In this document: positions 15,876-23,925 of the stretch, piece by piece | How the letters are laid out: each line of letters begins with the position of its first letter | Numbering within the stretch: position 1 is the first letter of the stretch | NCBI RefSeq assembly: GCF_000621505.1 | Contig: NZ_KK211293.1 | Location: 1-64,000 of the forward strand | Source of the DNA: Ruminiclostridium cellobioparum DSM 1351 = ATCC 15832 | GTDB taxonomy: Bacteria; Bacillota; Clostridia; Acetivibrionales; DSM-1351 | Direction: 5' to 3' | DNA length: 64,000 nt | The notes under the pieces: model-generated | Databases searched by the model: none | Seen by the model: the letters and a program-made list of their open reading frames with translations, nothing else | What the model was told of the DNA's origin: nothing | Program-made: the position numbers and the translations under genes

Positions 15876-17411
15876 ATGGGAGTAAGAATTACTGAAACAG
15901 TATTAAGAGATGCACATCAGTCACTTATAGCTACCAGGATGAGAACCGAAGATATGCTTCCCATTGTCGAAAAACTTGATGATATCGGCTATCATTCACT
16001 GGAAGCATGGGGCGGAGCTACTTTTGATGCATCTATGAGATTCTTGAATGAAGATCCATGGGAGAGACTCAGAAGAATAAAAGCAGTAGCGAGGAAAACA
16101 CCGCTGCAGATGCTGCTGAGAGGTCAGAACCTTCTCGGATACAAGCATTATGCAGATGATGTCGTTGAATATTTCATACAAAAGGCCATTGCCAACGGCA
16201 TGGATATAATGAGAATATTTGATGCCCTGAACGATCCCAGAAACATAGAAACAGCCATAAAGGCATGCAAAAAGGAAGGCGGCCATGCCCAGGGATGTAT
16301 ATGCTATACCGTAAGCCCTGTGCACAGTCTGGAACTCTTTGTAAAGGATGCAAAGAGGATAGAAGGCATGGGAGCCGACTCAATATGTATAAAGGACATG
16401 GCCGGACTTTTGGTTCCATATCAGGCATATGAGCTGGTTAAGGCTTTAAAGGACAATGTGAAAATTCCTATTCAGCTGCACACGCACTATACCAGCGGTG
16501 TGGCTTCAATGACCTGTATTAAGGCAATTGAAGCAGGGGTGGATATTGTGGATTGTGCCATATCGCCTATGGCTATGGGAACTTCACAGCCACCCACCGA
16601 ACCTTTGGTAGCAACCCTTAAGGACACACCTTTCGACACCGGGTTGGATCTTGCCAAATTAAGTGAAATAGCAGATTACTTCAGACCTTTGAAGGAGAAA
16701 TATATTGAAAGCGGACTCCTTGACGTTAAAGTTATGGGAGTTGATGTCAATGCGCTTATTTATCAGGTTCCGGGCGGAATGCTTTCAAACCTGGTTTCAC
16801 AGCTGAAGCAGTCAAATGCGCTTGATAAATATGAAGAGGTGCTCAAGGAAGTACCGCGGGTGAGAGAGGACTTCGGGTATCCTCCCCTTGTAACTCCAAC
16901 CAGCCAGATCGTTGGAACACAGGCTGTGCTCAATGTTATAACCGGTGAAAGATACAAGATGGTTCCAAAGGAATCAAAAGGTATTGTTAAAGGCGAATAC
17001 GGCAAAACGCCCGCGCCTGTCAGTGAAGAAATCCGTAAAAAAATCCTTGGGGATGAACAGCCCATAACCTGCAGACCTGCCGATCTTATTGAGCCCGAGC
17101 TGGAAAAGATAAAGGATACCGCTCATGAATATATGGAGCAGGAAGAGGATATTCTCTCATACGCAATGCTGCCGCAGGTTGCCGAGAAGTTCTTCAAACA
17201 GAGGCTAGAGGACCGTCAGACGGCTGCTGCTCCTGCTCAAAAGGCTGAAGGAATAAACCCTGAGGTGGTTGCTGCCGCCATATCCGCAGTTGTGGCCGAT
17301 ATGGGTGCCAGAGACGGGAGACAGTATGCAGTAGGAAATATTTCCAGACTGGATAATCAGAACAGGTGGGGCCTGTACGGTATGCTGGAAAGATTCAGAA
17401 CCAAACTATAA
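15876..17411 (+). CDS. Pyruvate/oxaloacetate carboxyltransferase (5S / OadA-like subunit)
   Basis: 511-aa TIM-barrel carboxyltransferase of the HMGL-like/PYC_OADA family. Key parts are RDAHQSLIATRMRTEDM at the N-terminus, the active-site lysine in SICIKDMAGLL, and the metal-binding LHTHYTSG segment. The C-terminal PYC_OADA domain follows. It exchanges a carboxyl group between carboxybiotin and pyruvate/oxaloacetate. There is no fused biotin domain; the carrier is the separate gene just upstream. No membrane subunit OadB or OadG follows, so a sodium-pumping decarboxylase is unlikely. A soluble transcarboxylase or pyruvate carboxylase arrangement fits better. It is the last gene of the operon, before a terminator. 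Confidence 0.88.
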   Translation: MGVRITETVLRDAHQSLIATRMRTEDMLPIVEKLDDIGYHSLEAWGGATFDASMRFLNEDPWERLRRIKAVARKTPLQMLLRGQNLLGYKHYADDVVEYFIQKAIANGMDIMRIFDALNDPRNIETAIKACKKEGGHAQGCICYTVSPVHSLELFVKDAKRIEGMGADSICIKDMAGLLVPYQAYELVKALKDNVKIPIQLHTHYTSGVASMTCIKAIEAGVDIVDCAISPMAMGTSQPPTEPLVATLKDTPFDTGLDLAKLSEIADYFRPLKEKYIESGLLDVKVMGVDVNALIYQVPGGMLSNLVSQLKQSNALDKYEEVLKEVPRVREDFGYPPLVTPTSQIVGTQAVLNVITGERYKMVPKESKGIVKGEYGKTPAPVSEEIRKKILGDEQPITCRPADLIEPELEKIKDTAHEYMEQEEDILSYAMLPQVAEKFFKQRLEDRQTAAAPAQKAEGINPEVVAAAISAVVADMGARDGRQYAVGNISRLDNQNRWGLYGMLERFRTKL

Positions 17412-17467
17412 AACGAAAAATTTGCAATATTATTTCATAAATATATCCCAAACAAATATATCCCAAA

Positions 17468-17514
17468 CACCAAAACTGCCGTCATTGCAAAAAAGCATGA
17501 CGGCGGTTTTGGTG
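17468..17514. terminator. Bidirectional terminator between convergent genes
   Basis: Arms ACCAAAACTGCCGTCAT and ATGACGGCGGTTTTGGT, 17 bp, with a loop of about 11 nt. A tandem 15-nt repeat (AAATATATCCCAAAC twice) precedes it. Confidence 0.7.
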
Positions 17515-17562
17515 TTCGGCCGGACAGGTATAATATATGGGATTGTATACCCGGAAGAACAA

Positions 17563-18255
17563 TTACCGCAGGGTTGTGGCCGGCGTATCCGCGTCGCCGG
17601 CTTTCAGATGCTGAATCTCACAGCCTTTGTGCAAATAAATATAGTTCAGCTGATTGCTGTAAAATTTCAGAACTGCTACGTTTGAACCCTTCCTGATACG
17701 TTTGCCGCATTTCAGACAGTAATAATTTACATGCTCCATTTTGGCGTATGAAATGGAAGGAGTTATGTCCTTAAGCTTCTGCCAGCTCTTCCAGCCAACC
17801 TTGCACAAAGGTATCCTGTTGCTGTAATCGGACAGCACCCATCTGAGCAGCTTGTGGAAATGGAAGGGATAGCGGGTGTATTTGATATATTCTTCGGGCA
17901 ATCCAAGCTTAATGGTGTAGAGCTCAAAATTTTTTTCAACCACCTCCTGAATCCTTCCGGTTATCTGGGTAACATACCAGCAAAAACCATTATCCGTAAG
18001 CCAGGGCTTCAGCTTTTCAAACATATAGCCGCGGCAGATCTCAATTGTTTCATGCTGATTGACCTTCAGTGCATTAAAAGCCTTTTTGGCTATTTCAACA
18101 ACATTATCCAGGTAAAGCTTTTTTTTAAAGTTGTCTATGGCATATAATTCAACAGGTATAATGTCAAAATAATATTCATTGGTTTCAGGACGGTAAAACC
18201 CGATACAGGTTCCTCCCACAAAACTTCCGCTGCCTGCGTCATCGATCTGGATCAT
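17563..18255 (-). CDS. Conserved hypothetical protein with C-terminal zinc ribbon
   Basis: 230-aa protein that I do not recognise. The N-terminus, MIQIDDAGSGSFVGGTCIGFYRPETNEYYFDI, has an acidic strand and glycine-rich turn that could belong to an RNase H-like fold; this is inference. The C-terminal part has CLKCGKRI and a later HKGCEI, which looks like a four-ligand zinc ribbon. Between them are aromatic- and lysine-rich helices. It is one gene, convergent with the transcarboxylase operon, with a weak GGGG ribosome-binding site. The stop codon is 50-90 nt from the shared terminator. Confidence 0.7.
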   Translation of the reverse strand: MIQIDDAGSGSFVGGTCIGFYRPETNEYYFDIIPVELYAIDNFKKKLYLDNVVEIAKKAFNALKVNQHETIEICRGYMFEKLKPWLTDNGFCWYVTQITGRIQEVVEKNFELYTIKLGLPEEYIKYTRYPFHFHKLLRWVLSDYSNRIPLCKVGWKSWQKLKDITPSISYAKMEHVNYYCLKCGKRIRKGSNVAVLKFYSNQLNYIYLHKGCEIQHLKAGDADTPATTLR

Positions 18256-18514
18256 AAGTACCCCATGTTTGTAAGTTTCTATTGTTATTATAGTATTGGT
18301 AAGTTTCAGATTAATATGTTTACCGGAGAAAAAATAAGTTACGGTACAAAAAAAGCGGGATATTTAAGAGTTTTTGGCGGTTGTCCGGCCGGTTTGCGGG
18401 AGAATGCGGTTACTTGATTTTTAAACTGTAAGAAGGTAATATTATAGTATGAAATTTACAGAAAAGCTTTACAATTTATACATAGGGATTTAACGACTAT
18501 GACTTGGAGGAAAT

Positions 18515-19411
18515 ATGAACAGTATTCAGAAAAACAATGATCTCATTAATATCATTCAGCAAAAATATGATGATTTCAGTAAAGGCCAGAAGCTCATTGC
18601 AAACTATATTGTAAACCATTATGACAAGGCAGCCTATGTGACGGCGGCAAAGCTTGGTGAGATAGTTGGCGTCAGCGAATCAACCGTTGTGAGGTTTGCA
18701 ATAGAATTAGGCTTCGACGGCTATCCAAAACTCCAGAAGGTGCTCCAGGAGCTTATTAAAAGCAAGCTGACCGCAGTTCAAAGGATAGAGGTATCTTCAA
18801 ACAGAATAAATGAGGATAACATCTTAAAGAGTGTGATGCAGTCAGATATGGACAAAATAAAAATAACACTTGAACAGATTGATAATTCCGACTTTAATAA
18901 TATAGTCGAAACCATTCTCGGTGCAAAACGCATATTCATACTGGGAGTCAGAAGTTCAGCGCCTCTTGCAAGTTTTTTGGGTTTTTATTTCAATTTGATT
19001 TTCGACAATGTAAGGCTTGTTCATACAACAAGTGTCAGTGAAATGTTTGAGCAGATCATCAGGGCCCGGGCAGGCGATGTTGTTATAGGCGTCAGCTTCC
19101 CGCGTTACTCCAAAAGAACAATTAATGCCATGCAGTTTGCCAAAAAGCAGGGAGTCAAGACCATTGCACTGACTGACAGCGCCGAATCGCCGGTGGCAAA
19201 GTCGGCTGATATGTCCCTTCTGGCAAGAAGTGATATGGCATCATTCGTAGACTCTCTTGTCGCGCCCCTCAGTCTTATTAACGCTCTTATCGTAGCAATA
19301 GGGATGAGACGTAAAAATGAAGTATATAATACATTTGAAAAGCTTGAAAAAATATGGGACGAATATCAGGTATATGAAAAAGATGACGGCTATAATGGCG
19401 AAAAGCTTTAA
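18515..19411 (+). CDS. MurR/RpiR family transcriptional regulator
   Basis: 298-aa regulator. The N-terminal RpiR helix-turn-helix (residues ~1-80) includes AAKLGEIVGVSESTVVRFAIELGFDGYPKLQ. The C-terminal SIS sugar-phosphate-binding domain (~130-260) includes GAKRIFILGVRSSAPLASFL and GDVVIGVSFPRYSKRT. Such proteins sense a sugar phosphate and control sugar or amino-sugar genes. No sugar operon is adjacent; the next gene is a flavoprotein 22 nt downstream, which is presumably co-transcribed. The start is ATG 18515 with TTGGAGG upstream. The preceding 259-nt gap shows nothing I can assign. Confidence 0.9.
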   Translation: MNSIQKNNDLINIIQQKYDDFSKGQKLIANYIVNHYDKAAYVTAAKLGEIVGVSESTVVRFAIELGFDGYPKLQKVLQELIKSKLTAVQRIEVSSNRINEDNILKSVMQSDMDKIKITLEQIDNSDFNNIVETILGAKRIFILGVRSSAPLASFLGFYFNLIFDNVRLVHTTSVSEMFEQIIRARAGDVVIGVSFPRYSKRTINAMQFAKKQGVKTIALTDSAESPVAKSADMSLLARSDMASFVDSLVAPLSLINALIVAIGMRRKNEVYNTFEKLEKIWDEYQVYEKDDGYNGEKL

Positions 19412-19433
19412 TTAACCAACCGGAAGGAATAAT

Positions 19434-20666
19434 ATGAATACCAAAAACGTGATTGTTGTCGGAGGAGGGCCTGCAGGCATAATGGCTGCAGGCATTGCTG
19501 CGCATAGAGGAAATAAGGTCGTACTGCTGGAAAAAAACGACCGTCTGGGAAAGAAACTGCTGATATCGGGAAAAGGCCGCTGCAATATCACAAATGATAC
19601 CGATATTGAGGGACTCATAGAAAACACTCCCGGCAACGGGAATTTTTTATATTCCGCTTTTTATACATTTTCCAATCAGGATCTTATAAGCTTTATAAAT
19701 GAACTGGGGCTTGAAACAAAGGTTGAACGGGGAGGAAGAGTGTTTCCGGTCTCGGATTCGGCCAGGGATGTTGTTTCGGCACTGATGCGGTTTTTAAATA
19801 AAAATAATGTAAAAATAATGACCGGTTCTCCGGTAAGAAATATAATTTACCAAAATGATAAAGTCAGCGGTGTGGTGCTCACGGACGGCACCGTGCTGGA
19901 AGCCGACAGTGTGGTGCTTGCGGTGGGCGGCATGTCCTATCCCGGCACAGGTTCCACAGGTGACGGCTATGAAATAGCAAAAAAACTGGGACATACCGTT
20001 ACGCCCTTAAAACCATCTCTTGTACCTCTGGTTACAGGGGAGGAATGGGTCAAAGATTTACAGGGCTTGTCCCTTAAGAATATATCCGTAAGCTTTAAAA
20101 ATAACAGAGGAAAAGAAATTTATAGTGATTTCGGCGAAATGATATTTACCCATTTCGGTGTTTCGGGACCGGTTATCCTCAGTGCCAGCAGGCATCTGCT
20201 CGCATATGATTTCAAGGACATAACACTGTCGGTTGATTTAAAGCCTGCCCTTTCAGAAGAAAAGCTGGATGAACGTGTACAGCGGGATTTTGAAAAGTAC
20301 AGCAGGAAACAATACAAGAATTCACTTGATGAATTGCTGCCCCAGAAACTTATTCCGGTTGTAATAGAGCTTTCGGCAATAGACCCGTATAAGCCGGTAC
20401 ATCAGATAACGAAGGAGGAGCGCAAAAGGCTGGTTGCGCTTTTAAAGCGCCTGGAAGTCACAATAGCGGCTGCCAGACCCATAAAAGAAGCTATTGTAAC
20501 GGCAGGAGGCATAAAGACTAATGAAATAAACCCGTCTACAATGGAATCCAGGAAGATCAAAGGTCTTTATTTTGCAGGAGAGATTATTGATGTAGATGCT
20601 TATACCGGAGGCTTTAACCTTACCATTGCCTTTTCGACGGGATATCTGGCAGGCATGAACTGTTAA
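19434..20666 (+). CDS. HI0933-family FAD-dependent oxidoreductase (BaiN/YtfP-like)
   Basis: 410-aa flavoprotein of the HI0933/aminoacetone-oxidase-like family. The FAD-binding GxGxxG motif is VVGGGPAGIMAAGIAAHRG at the N-terminus, followed by the GKKLLISGKGRCNITND family motif. The C-terminal FAD contact is GLYFAGEIIDVDAYTGGFNL. The physiological substrate of most members is unknown. The gene lies 22 nt after the rpiR-type regulator. The start is ATG 19434, preceded by GGAAGGAAT. In many clostridia this gene stands in the same neighbourhood as cmk and ispH, as here. It is followed by 797 nt of repeat-rich DNA. Confidence 0.88.
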   Translation: MNTKNVIVVGGGPAGIMAAGIAAHRGNKVVLLEKNDRLGKKLLISGKGRCNITNDTDIEGLIENTPGNGNFLYSAFYTFSNQDLISFINELGLETKVERGGRVFPVSDSARDVVSALMRFLNKNNVKIMTGSPVRNIIYQNDKVSGVVLTDGTVLEADSVVLAVGGMSYPGTGSTGDGYEIAKKLGHTVTPLKPSLVPLVTGEEWVKDLQGLSLKNISVSFKNNRGKEIYSDFGEMIFTHFGVSGPVILSASRHLLAYDFKDITLSVDLKPALSEEKLDERVQRDFEKYSRKQYKNSLDELLPQKLIPVVIELSAIDPYKPVHQITKEERKRLVALLKRLEVTIAAARPIKEAIVTAGGIKTNEINPSTMESRKIKGLYFAGEIIDVDAYTGGFNLTIAFSTGYLAGMNC

Positions 20667-20689
20667 CAGAATTTGCAGCTAAATTAACC

Positions 20690-20932
20690 AATATTGCTCC
20701 CGGCCGGTATCCATCAATGGAGTGCCCCCGAAGTGCTTGCCTGAAACAGTATGGTTTACCTCAAGCACATCTCAGCCGTCGCAACAACTCGCCCATCGTG
20801 GGCTCGGTATGTTGCATCAAATTGACATCCTGTCAATTTGCCGGCAGGATGTACTTGGGGTAAACCTACAAATTTCAAGCAAGTTCTTCTAATCGGGCTT
20901 CCCATTGATGGATATCAGCCTAGTGCAATATT
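20690..20932. repeat. Palindromic MITE-like element 2
   Basis: A 243-bp element with imperfect ~55-bp terminal inverted repeats. The left end starts AATATTGC and the right end finishes GCAATATT; both contain ATCCATCAATGG or its complement. Inner arms GTTTACC and GGTAAAC are also paired. At its centre is a 10-bp-stem hairpin, 20818-20840, beginning CAAA and ending TTTG. GCTAAATTAA occurs on both sides (20679-20688, 20943-20952) and could be a target duplication. No coding capacity is seen. Confidence 0.8.
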
Positions 20933-20942
20933 AATGTTTGAG

Positions 20943-21350
20943 GCTAAATTAATTTATCGTGCTAATTAAAATCTTGTTTGATTTACGGATAGATTGGGGA
21001 CCAACTGGTAACTCCCGCACTAACTTCATAAAATGAAGCTGCACCCAAAACAATTGCGGTAATTGTATCGCCTCATTTAAAACGTTTTTTCCGTCGCTCA
21101 AACTCGACATCCTGTCTCGATTTGAAGCTCAAAGCAGCCTCCTGCTGCTTTGCCGGCAAAACCGCTTTACCTTCGTCGACAATTTATCGCAATTGTTTTT
21201 AACCGTGCAGCCATTTCATGAAGTTGTCCTGGCGCACCAGTTGATTCAAATAAGCCATTTTGTAAAGCAAAACTGAATTTCTTACAAAGGTTGGTAACAT
21301 TTTTGAGCTGGAAAGCATATTTAAATTAACCGGCATCCCGCATTAAATTA
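20943..21350. repeat. Palindromic MITE-like element 1, copy a
   Basis: A ~400-bp imperfect palindrome that matches 33245-33615; the asymmetric central hairpins of that copy are in the opposite orientation. Recognisable parts are outer AT-rich ends with TTTAC/GTAAA blocks, inner arms AACTTCAT/ATGAAGTT, and CAATTG-rich segments. Two central hairpins lie at 21099-21124 and 21130-21152, each beginning CAAA and ending TTTG. Together with element 2 it fills the long gap between 20667 and 21463. No gene is seen inside. Confidence 0.8.
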
Positions 21351-21463
21351 GCAGCCAAACCATATTCTTCTTCAGGAAATGATGACTATTTCGCTCCAAA
21401 ATTGAGCATATTATCAATAACTATGGTTATATGGGAATTGAATTGCTCGATTGGGGGATGAAT

Positions 21464-21949
21464 ATGAAAATTAAGGTTTTCAGGTTTAAAAATGCTTCTG
21501 AGAACAGTGACAAGAATACGGTTTTTGAAAATATATTGTTCAGTACCTGCATTTTATGTTTTGTAGTACTGATAATCGTACAGGTGGTTTTAGTGGTTCC
21601 CTCGTTCAGGAGTGCTTTAAATATAACAGACAAGAGTATAGGACTGCCTTTGAACGGAGATGAATATCTGTACGATCAGGGACAAATAACAATTAAAATG
21701 ATGGGAGAGGAACCTGATCCATCTGTGCGTGTTCTTATAAATGGTGATAATGTTACCCAGTTTGATAATACCGAAATGACACTGAACGTCAGAGATGGAG
21801 ACGTTGTGGAGATTGACGGGAGTCAGAGTTTTGCCGGACATATTGTCAGAGTGGAATCCACAACTACAAATATAGACGGCAAGTGTAAAAATGCGCTGGT
21901 AAACATTGAAAAAAATATAAAAACGCTGGTAAAGGTACGGATAAAATAA
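21464..21949 (+). CDS. Single-pass membrane protein of unknown function
   Basis: 161-aa protein with one hydrophobic segment near residues 20-45 (ILFSTCILCFVVLIIVQVVLVV). An extracytoplasmic part of about 110 residues follows, rich in beta-strand-like sequence (ITIKMMGEEPDPSVRVLINGD, TLNVRDGDVVEIDGS). I do not recognise a family. The start is taken as ATG 21464, with GGGGGA (21453-21458) 5 nt upstream; ATG 21458 overlaps that site. It stands alone between repeat element 1a and the hutP leader repeats. Confidence 0.7.
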   Translation: MKIKVFRFKNASENSDKNTVFENILFSTCILCFVVLIIVQVVLVVPSFRSALNITDKSIGLPLNGDEYLYDQGQITIKMMGEEPDPSVRVLINGDNVTQFDNTEMTLNVRDGDVVEIDGSQSFAGHIVRVESTTTNIDGKCKNALVNIEKNIKTLVKVRIK

Positions 21950-22049
21950 ACTCAACAAGTTAATATAATAAAAAAGTATTGATTGTTTTATAAATTAAAA
22001 ACCTATATAATATTTTGTATAGGTTTTTTCCTTGGCGGTACCATATCTG

Positions 22050-22196
22050 CAACTGTATGGCGCAACGGACCTCCTTTATTCGCCTTATAGCGGATGAGGA
22101 GTCAAGAGATTTCATTACAGTTTTGTGGCCGTTATTGTGGCTCATGGAGGTTAGCTTGAAAGACTTCACTTGCGTTCGTCTTCCAAACTAACCTGT
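22050..22196 (+). repeat. Portable leader repeat, diverged copy R3, with 11-codon frame
   Basis: About 100 nt resemble R1 and R2 (shared blocks CCTCCTTTATTCGCC, TTTCATTACAGTTTTGTGGC and CTCATGGAGGTTA). Differences inside the stems are mostly compensated: CTCCT/AGGAG, ATTCGC/GCGGAT, and GCCGT/GTGGC with G-U pairs. GGAGG (22147-22151) is followed at the same distance as in R1 and R2 by TTG, which opens an 11-codon frame, MKDFTCVRLPN. That frame lies in a further hairpin, GTTAG...CTAAC, to 22196. Confidence 0.65.
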
Positions 22197-22203
22197 GAAT
22201 TTA

Positions 22204-22257
22204 TGGCCGTGCGAAATATTCAAAGTATTTGCAATACTTTGAAAGCGCACATGGCCA
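22204..22257 (+). other. Long hairpin joined to leader repeat R2
   Basis: TGGCCGTGCG (22204-22213) pairs with CGCAC-AT-GGCCA (22246-22257), with AT bulged. Inside is a perfect CAAAGTATT-TGC-AATACTTTG hairpin (22221-22241). The right arm is the first bases of R2. Confidence 0.7.
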
Positions 22258-22347
22258 ATTAACCTCCTTTATTCGCCACATTGCGATAAAGGATATAGGT
22301 TTTCATTACATTTTGTGGCCGCAATGCGGCTCATGGAGGCTAATATG
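22249..22347 (+). repeat. Portable leader repeat, copy R2 (upstream of hutP)
   Basis: Near-identical to window bases 1-100. It contains TTAACCTCC (22259-22267) facing GGAGGCTAA (22336-22344) with one mismatch, the same two internal hairpins, and ends on the hutP ATG. In the second hairpin the loop changes from TAT to AAT while the GCCGC/GCGGC stem is kept. Confidence 0.8.
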
Positions 22348-22758
22348 ACGGAATATGGAAGTAAAGATATAGCAAGTGCTGCGATTAAAATCGCTCTGAC
22401 AAATGACAGGGCATCTGAAAAGAAATTGCAGGCTGAATTCATGCAGATAGGGATACAATCGGCAGCGGTCGACTACGGCGGGGAATTCATTTCTTCGGTA
22501 ATGAAGATTGTTGAACGTGCTGTTGTCTCTTCAAAAAGGGAAGGTGTAATAACCGAAAGCCATGCAGAACAGGGTGCTGTTGCAGGCGCTACCAGGGAAG
22601 CAATATCGCAGATAATGCCAAAGGCCATCGGGTTGAATGTAGGCGGAAAAATCGGCATAGCACGTTACAAGGATCATATCAGTGTAGCTGTTTTCTTCGG
22701 AATAGGTTTGCTGAACCTCAACGAGGTTGCCATAGGTCTTGGCCACAGGGTAGTATAA
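22345..22758 (+). CDS. hutP: HutP family protein
   Basis: 137-aa protein of the HutP family. B. subtilis HutP binds L-histidine and a metal ion and then an mRNA terminator, allowing read-through of the histidine-utilisation operon. The alignable core is KREGVITESHAEQGAVAGATREA, with KIGIARYKDHISVAVFFGIG and GLGHRVV towards the C-terminus. The first metal histidine (ESHA) and the C-terminal histidine (GLGH) are kept. The position of the second B. subtilis histidine (H-x3-H) reads as glycine. No hut genes are in the window, so the target is unknown. The start is ATG 22345 with GGAGG (22336-22340) inside repeat R2; upstream in-frame ATGs belong to the repeat. Confidence 0.8.
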   Translation: MTEYGSKDIASAAIKIALTNDRASEKKLQAEFMQIGIQSAAVDYGGEFISSVMKIVERAVVSSKREGVITESHAEQGAVAGATREAISQIMPKAIGLNVGGKIGIARYKDHISVAVFFGIGLLNLNEVAIGLGHRVV

Positions 22759-22824
22759 TTCTAAAAAATTTAATAAATTTGATTTTATCTTTTATTTTAC
22801 TTGTTAATACTGGAGGACAATGTA

Positions 22825-23187
22825 ATGCTTGTACGCGCAATCAGGGGGGCAATAACTGTTCCTGAAAACACAAAAGAGGCAATTTTGGAAGGGACCAGGG
22901 ATCTGTTGGCTGAGATAATAAATAACAATGAAATAAAAACATCTGATTTAATAAGTATAATATTTACAATGACCAGCGACTTAAATGCTGTTTTCCCAGC
23001 TGTGGCAGCAAGGGAAATGGGCTTGAACGATGTCCCGCTTATGTGCTCCAATGAAATTGATGTTCCGGGAAGCCTGAGAAGCTGTGTGCGGGTTTTGATA
23101 CACATTAATACTGATAAAGCGGGCAGTGAAATAAAACACATCTATTTAAAAGGTGCGGCCGTATTAAGGCCGGATTTGGCAAAATAA
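22825..23187 (+). CDS. aroH: Chorismate mutase AroH
   Basis: 120-aa monofunctional AroH-type chorismate mutase, converting chorismate to prephenate for Phe and Tyr synthesis. Active-site residues align with the B. subtilis enzyme: R7 (VRAIRGAIT), C74 and E77 (MCSNEIDV) and R89 (SCVRVLIH). The C-terminal IYLKGAAVLRPDL is typical. The start is ATG 22825, with GGAGGA at 22812-22817. It is followed after 54 nt by cmk, a common clostridial arrangement. No other aromatic amino acid genes are adjacent. Confidence 0.95.
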   Translation: MLVRAIRGAITVPENTKEAILEGTRDLLAEIINNNEIKTSDLISIIFTMTSDLNAVFPAVAAREMGLNDVPLMCSNEIDVPGSLRSCVRVLIHINTDKAGSEIKHIYLKGAAVLRPDLAK

Positions 23188-23241
23188 TACTGTGCCATAT
23201 ATCAGGGGATGTATATAAATGATATTCACGAGGAGAAATTG

Positions 23242-23925
23242 ATGCCAAGAAGTATAGCAATAGACGGTCCGGCAGGTGCCGGCAAAAGTACCATAGCAAA
23301 AAAGGTTTCACAAAAATTGGGGTTTATTTATCTTGATACCGGCGCAATGTACAGGACAGTTGCTTTAAAGGCAATAAAAACCGGAATAGATACAAAAAAT
23401 CACCAGGAGCTGGCAATTATGATGGATAAACTGGACATATCCATTTCCCATGAAAACAACCTGCAAAAAATTTTTCTGGATGGAGAAGATGTATCCGAGG
23501 CAATCAGAACACCCCAGGTGTCGGTAGGGGCATCCAATGTTGCCGTATTTCCGGAGGTAAGGCTGAAGATGGTTGATTTGCAGCGTAAAATAGCCTCGGG
23601 TATTGACGTGGTCATGGACGGAAGGGATATAGGCTCATACGTGCTGCCTGCTGCCGAGCTTAAAATATTTCTGACGGCATCGGTTGATGAAAGAGCCAGA
23701 AGAAGGTATGAAGAGCTTGTACAAAAAGGTCAGCCGGCAAATCTGGAGGCCGTCAGGGATGACATTATATTCAGGGATAAAAATGACAGTTCCAGGGCAT
23801 TGGCTCCCCTTGTAAAAGCGGCTGATGCAATTGAAATTGATTCTACCATACTTACAATAGATGAAGTAGTAGAAAAAATCTTATATTTTTATAAGAATTA
23901 TGCCAATATAAATAGCAGTCTGTAA
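23242..23925 (+). CDS. cmk: Cytidylate kinase
   Basis: 227-aa CMP/dCMP kinase, supplying CDP and dCDP. The P-loop is IDGPAGAGKST near the N-terminus, followed by LDTGAMYRTVALKA. The substrate-binding VVMDGRDIGSYVLP and lid RARRRYEEL segments are present. The start is ATG 23242, preceded by AGGAGA. The stop codon and last few codons (ASN-SER-SER-LEU) lie within the left end of a MITE-like element (23913-24096), so the C-terminus was probably reset by insertion. In many clostridia cmk is followed by ispH-rpsA, as here. Confidence 0.95.
   Translation: MPRSIAIDGPAGAGKSTIAKKVSQKLGFIYLDTGAMYRTVALKAIKTGIDTKNHQELAIMMDKLDISISHENNLQKIFLDGEDVSEAIRTPQVSVGASNVAVFPEVRLKMVDLQRKIASGIDVVMDGRDIGSYVLPAAELKIFLTASVDERARRRYEELVQKGQPANLEAVRDDIIFRDKNDSSRALAPLVKAADAIEIDSTILTIDEVVEKILYFYKNYANINSSL

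Noticed and set aside
17422-17685. Open frame after the 5S-type carboxyltransferase gene
   Set aside because: It reads through the terminator hairpin and the 3' end of the opposite-strand gene, has no ribosome-binding site and no protein-like composition.
20667-21463. Hidden gene in the 797-nt gap after the flavoprotein
   Set aside because: The gap is accounted for by two palindromic elements; neither strand has a frame with a ribosome-binding site other than the membrane-protein gene at 21464.
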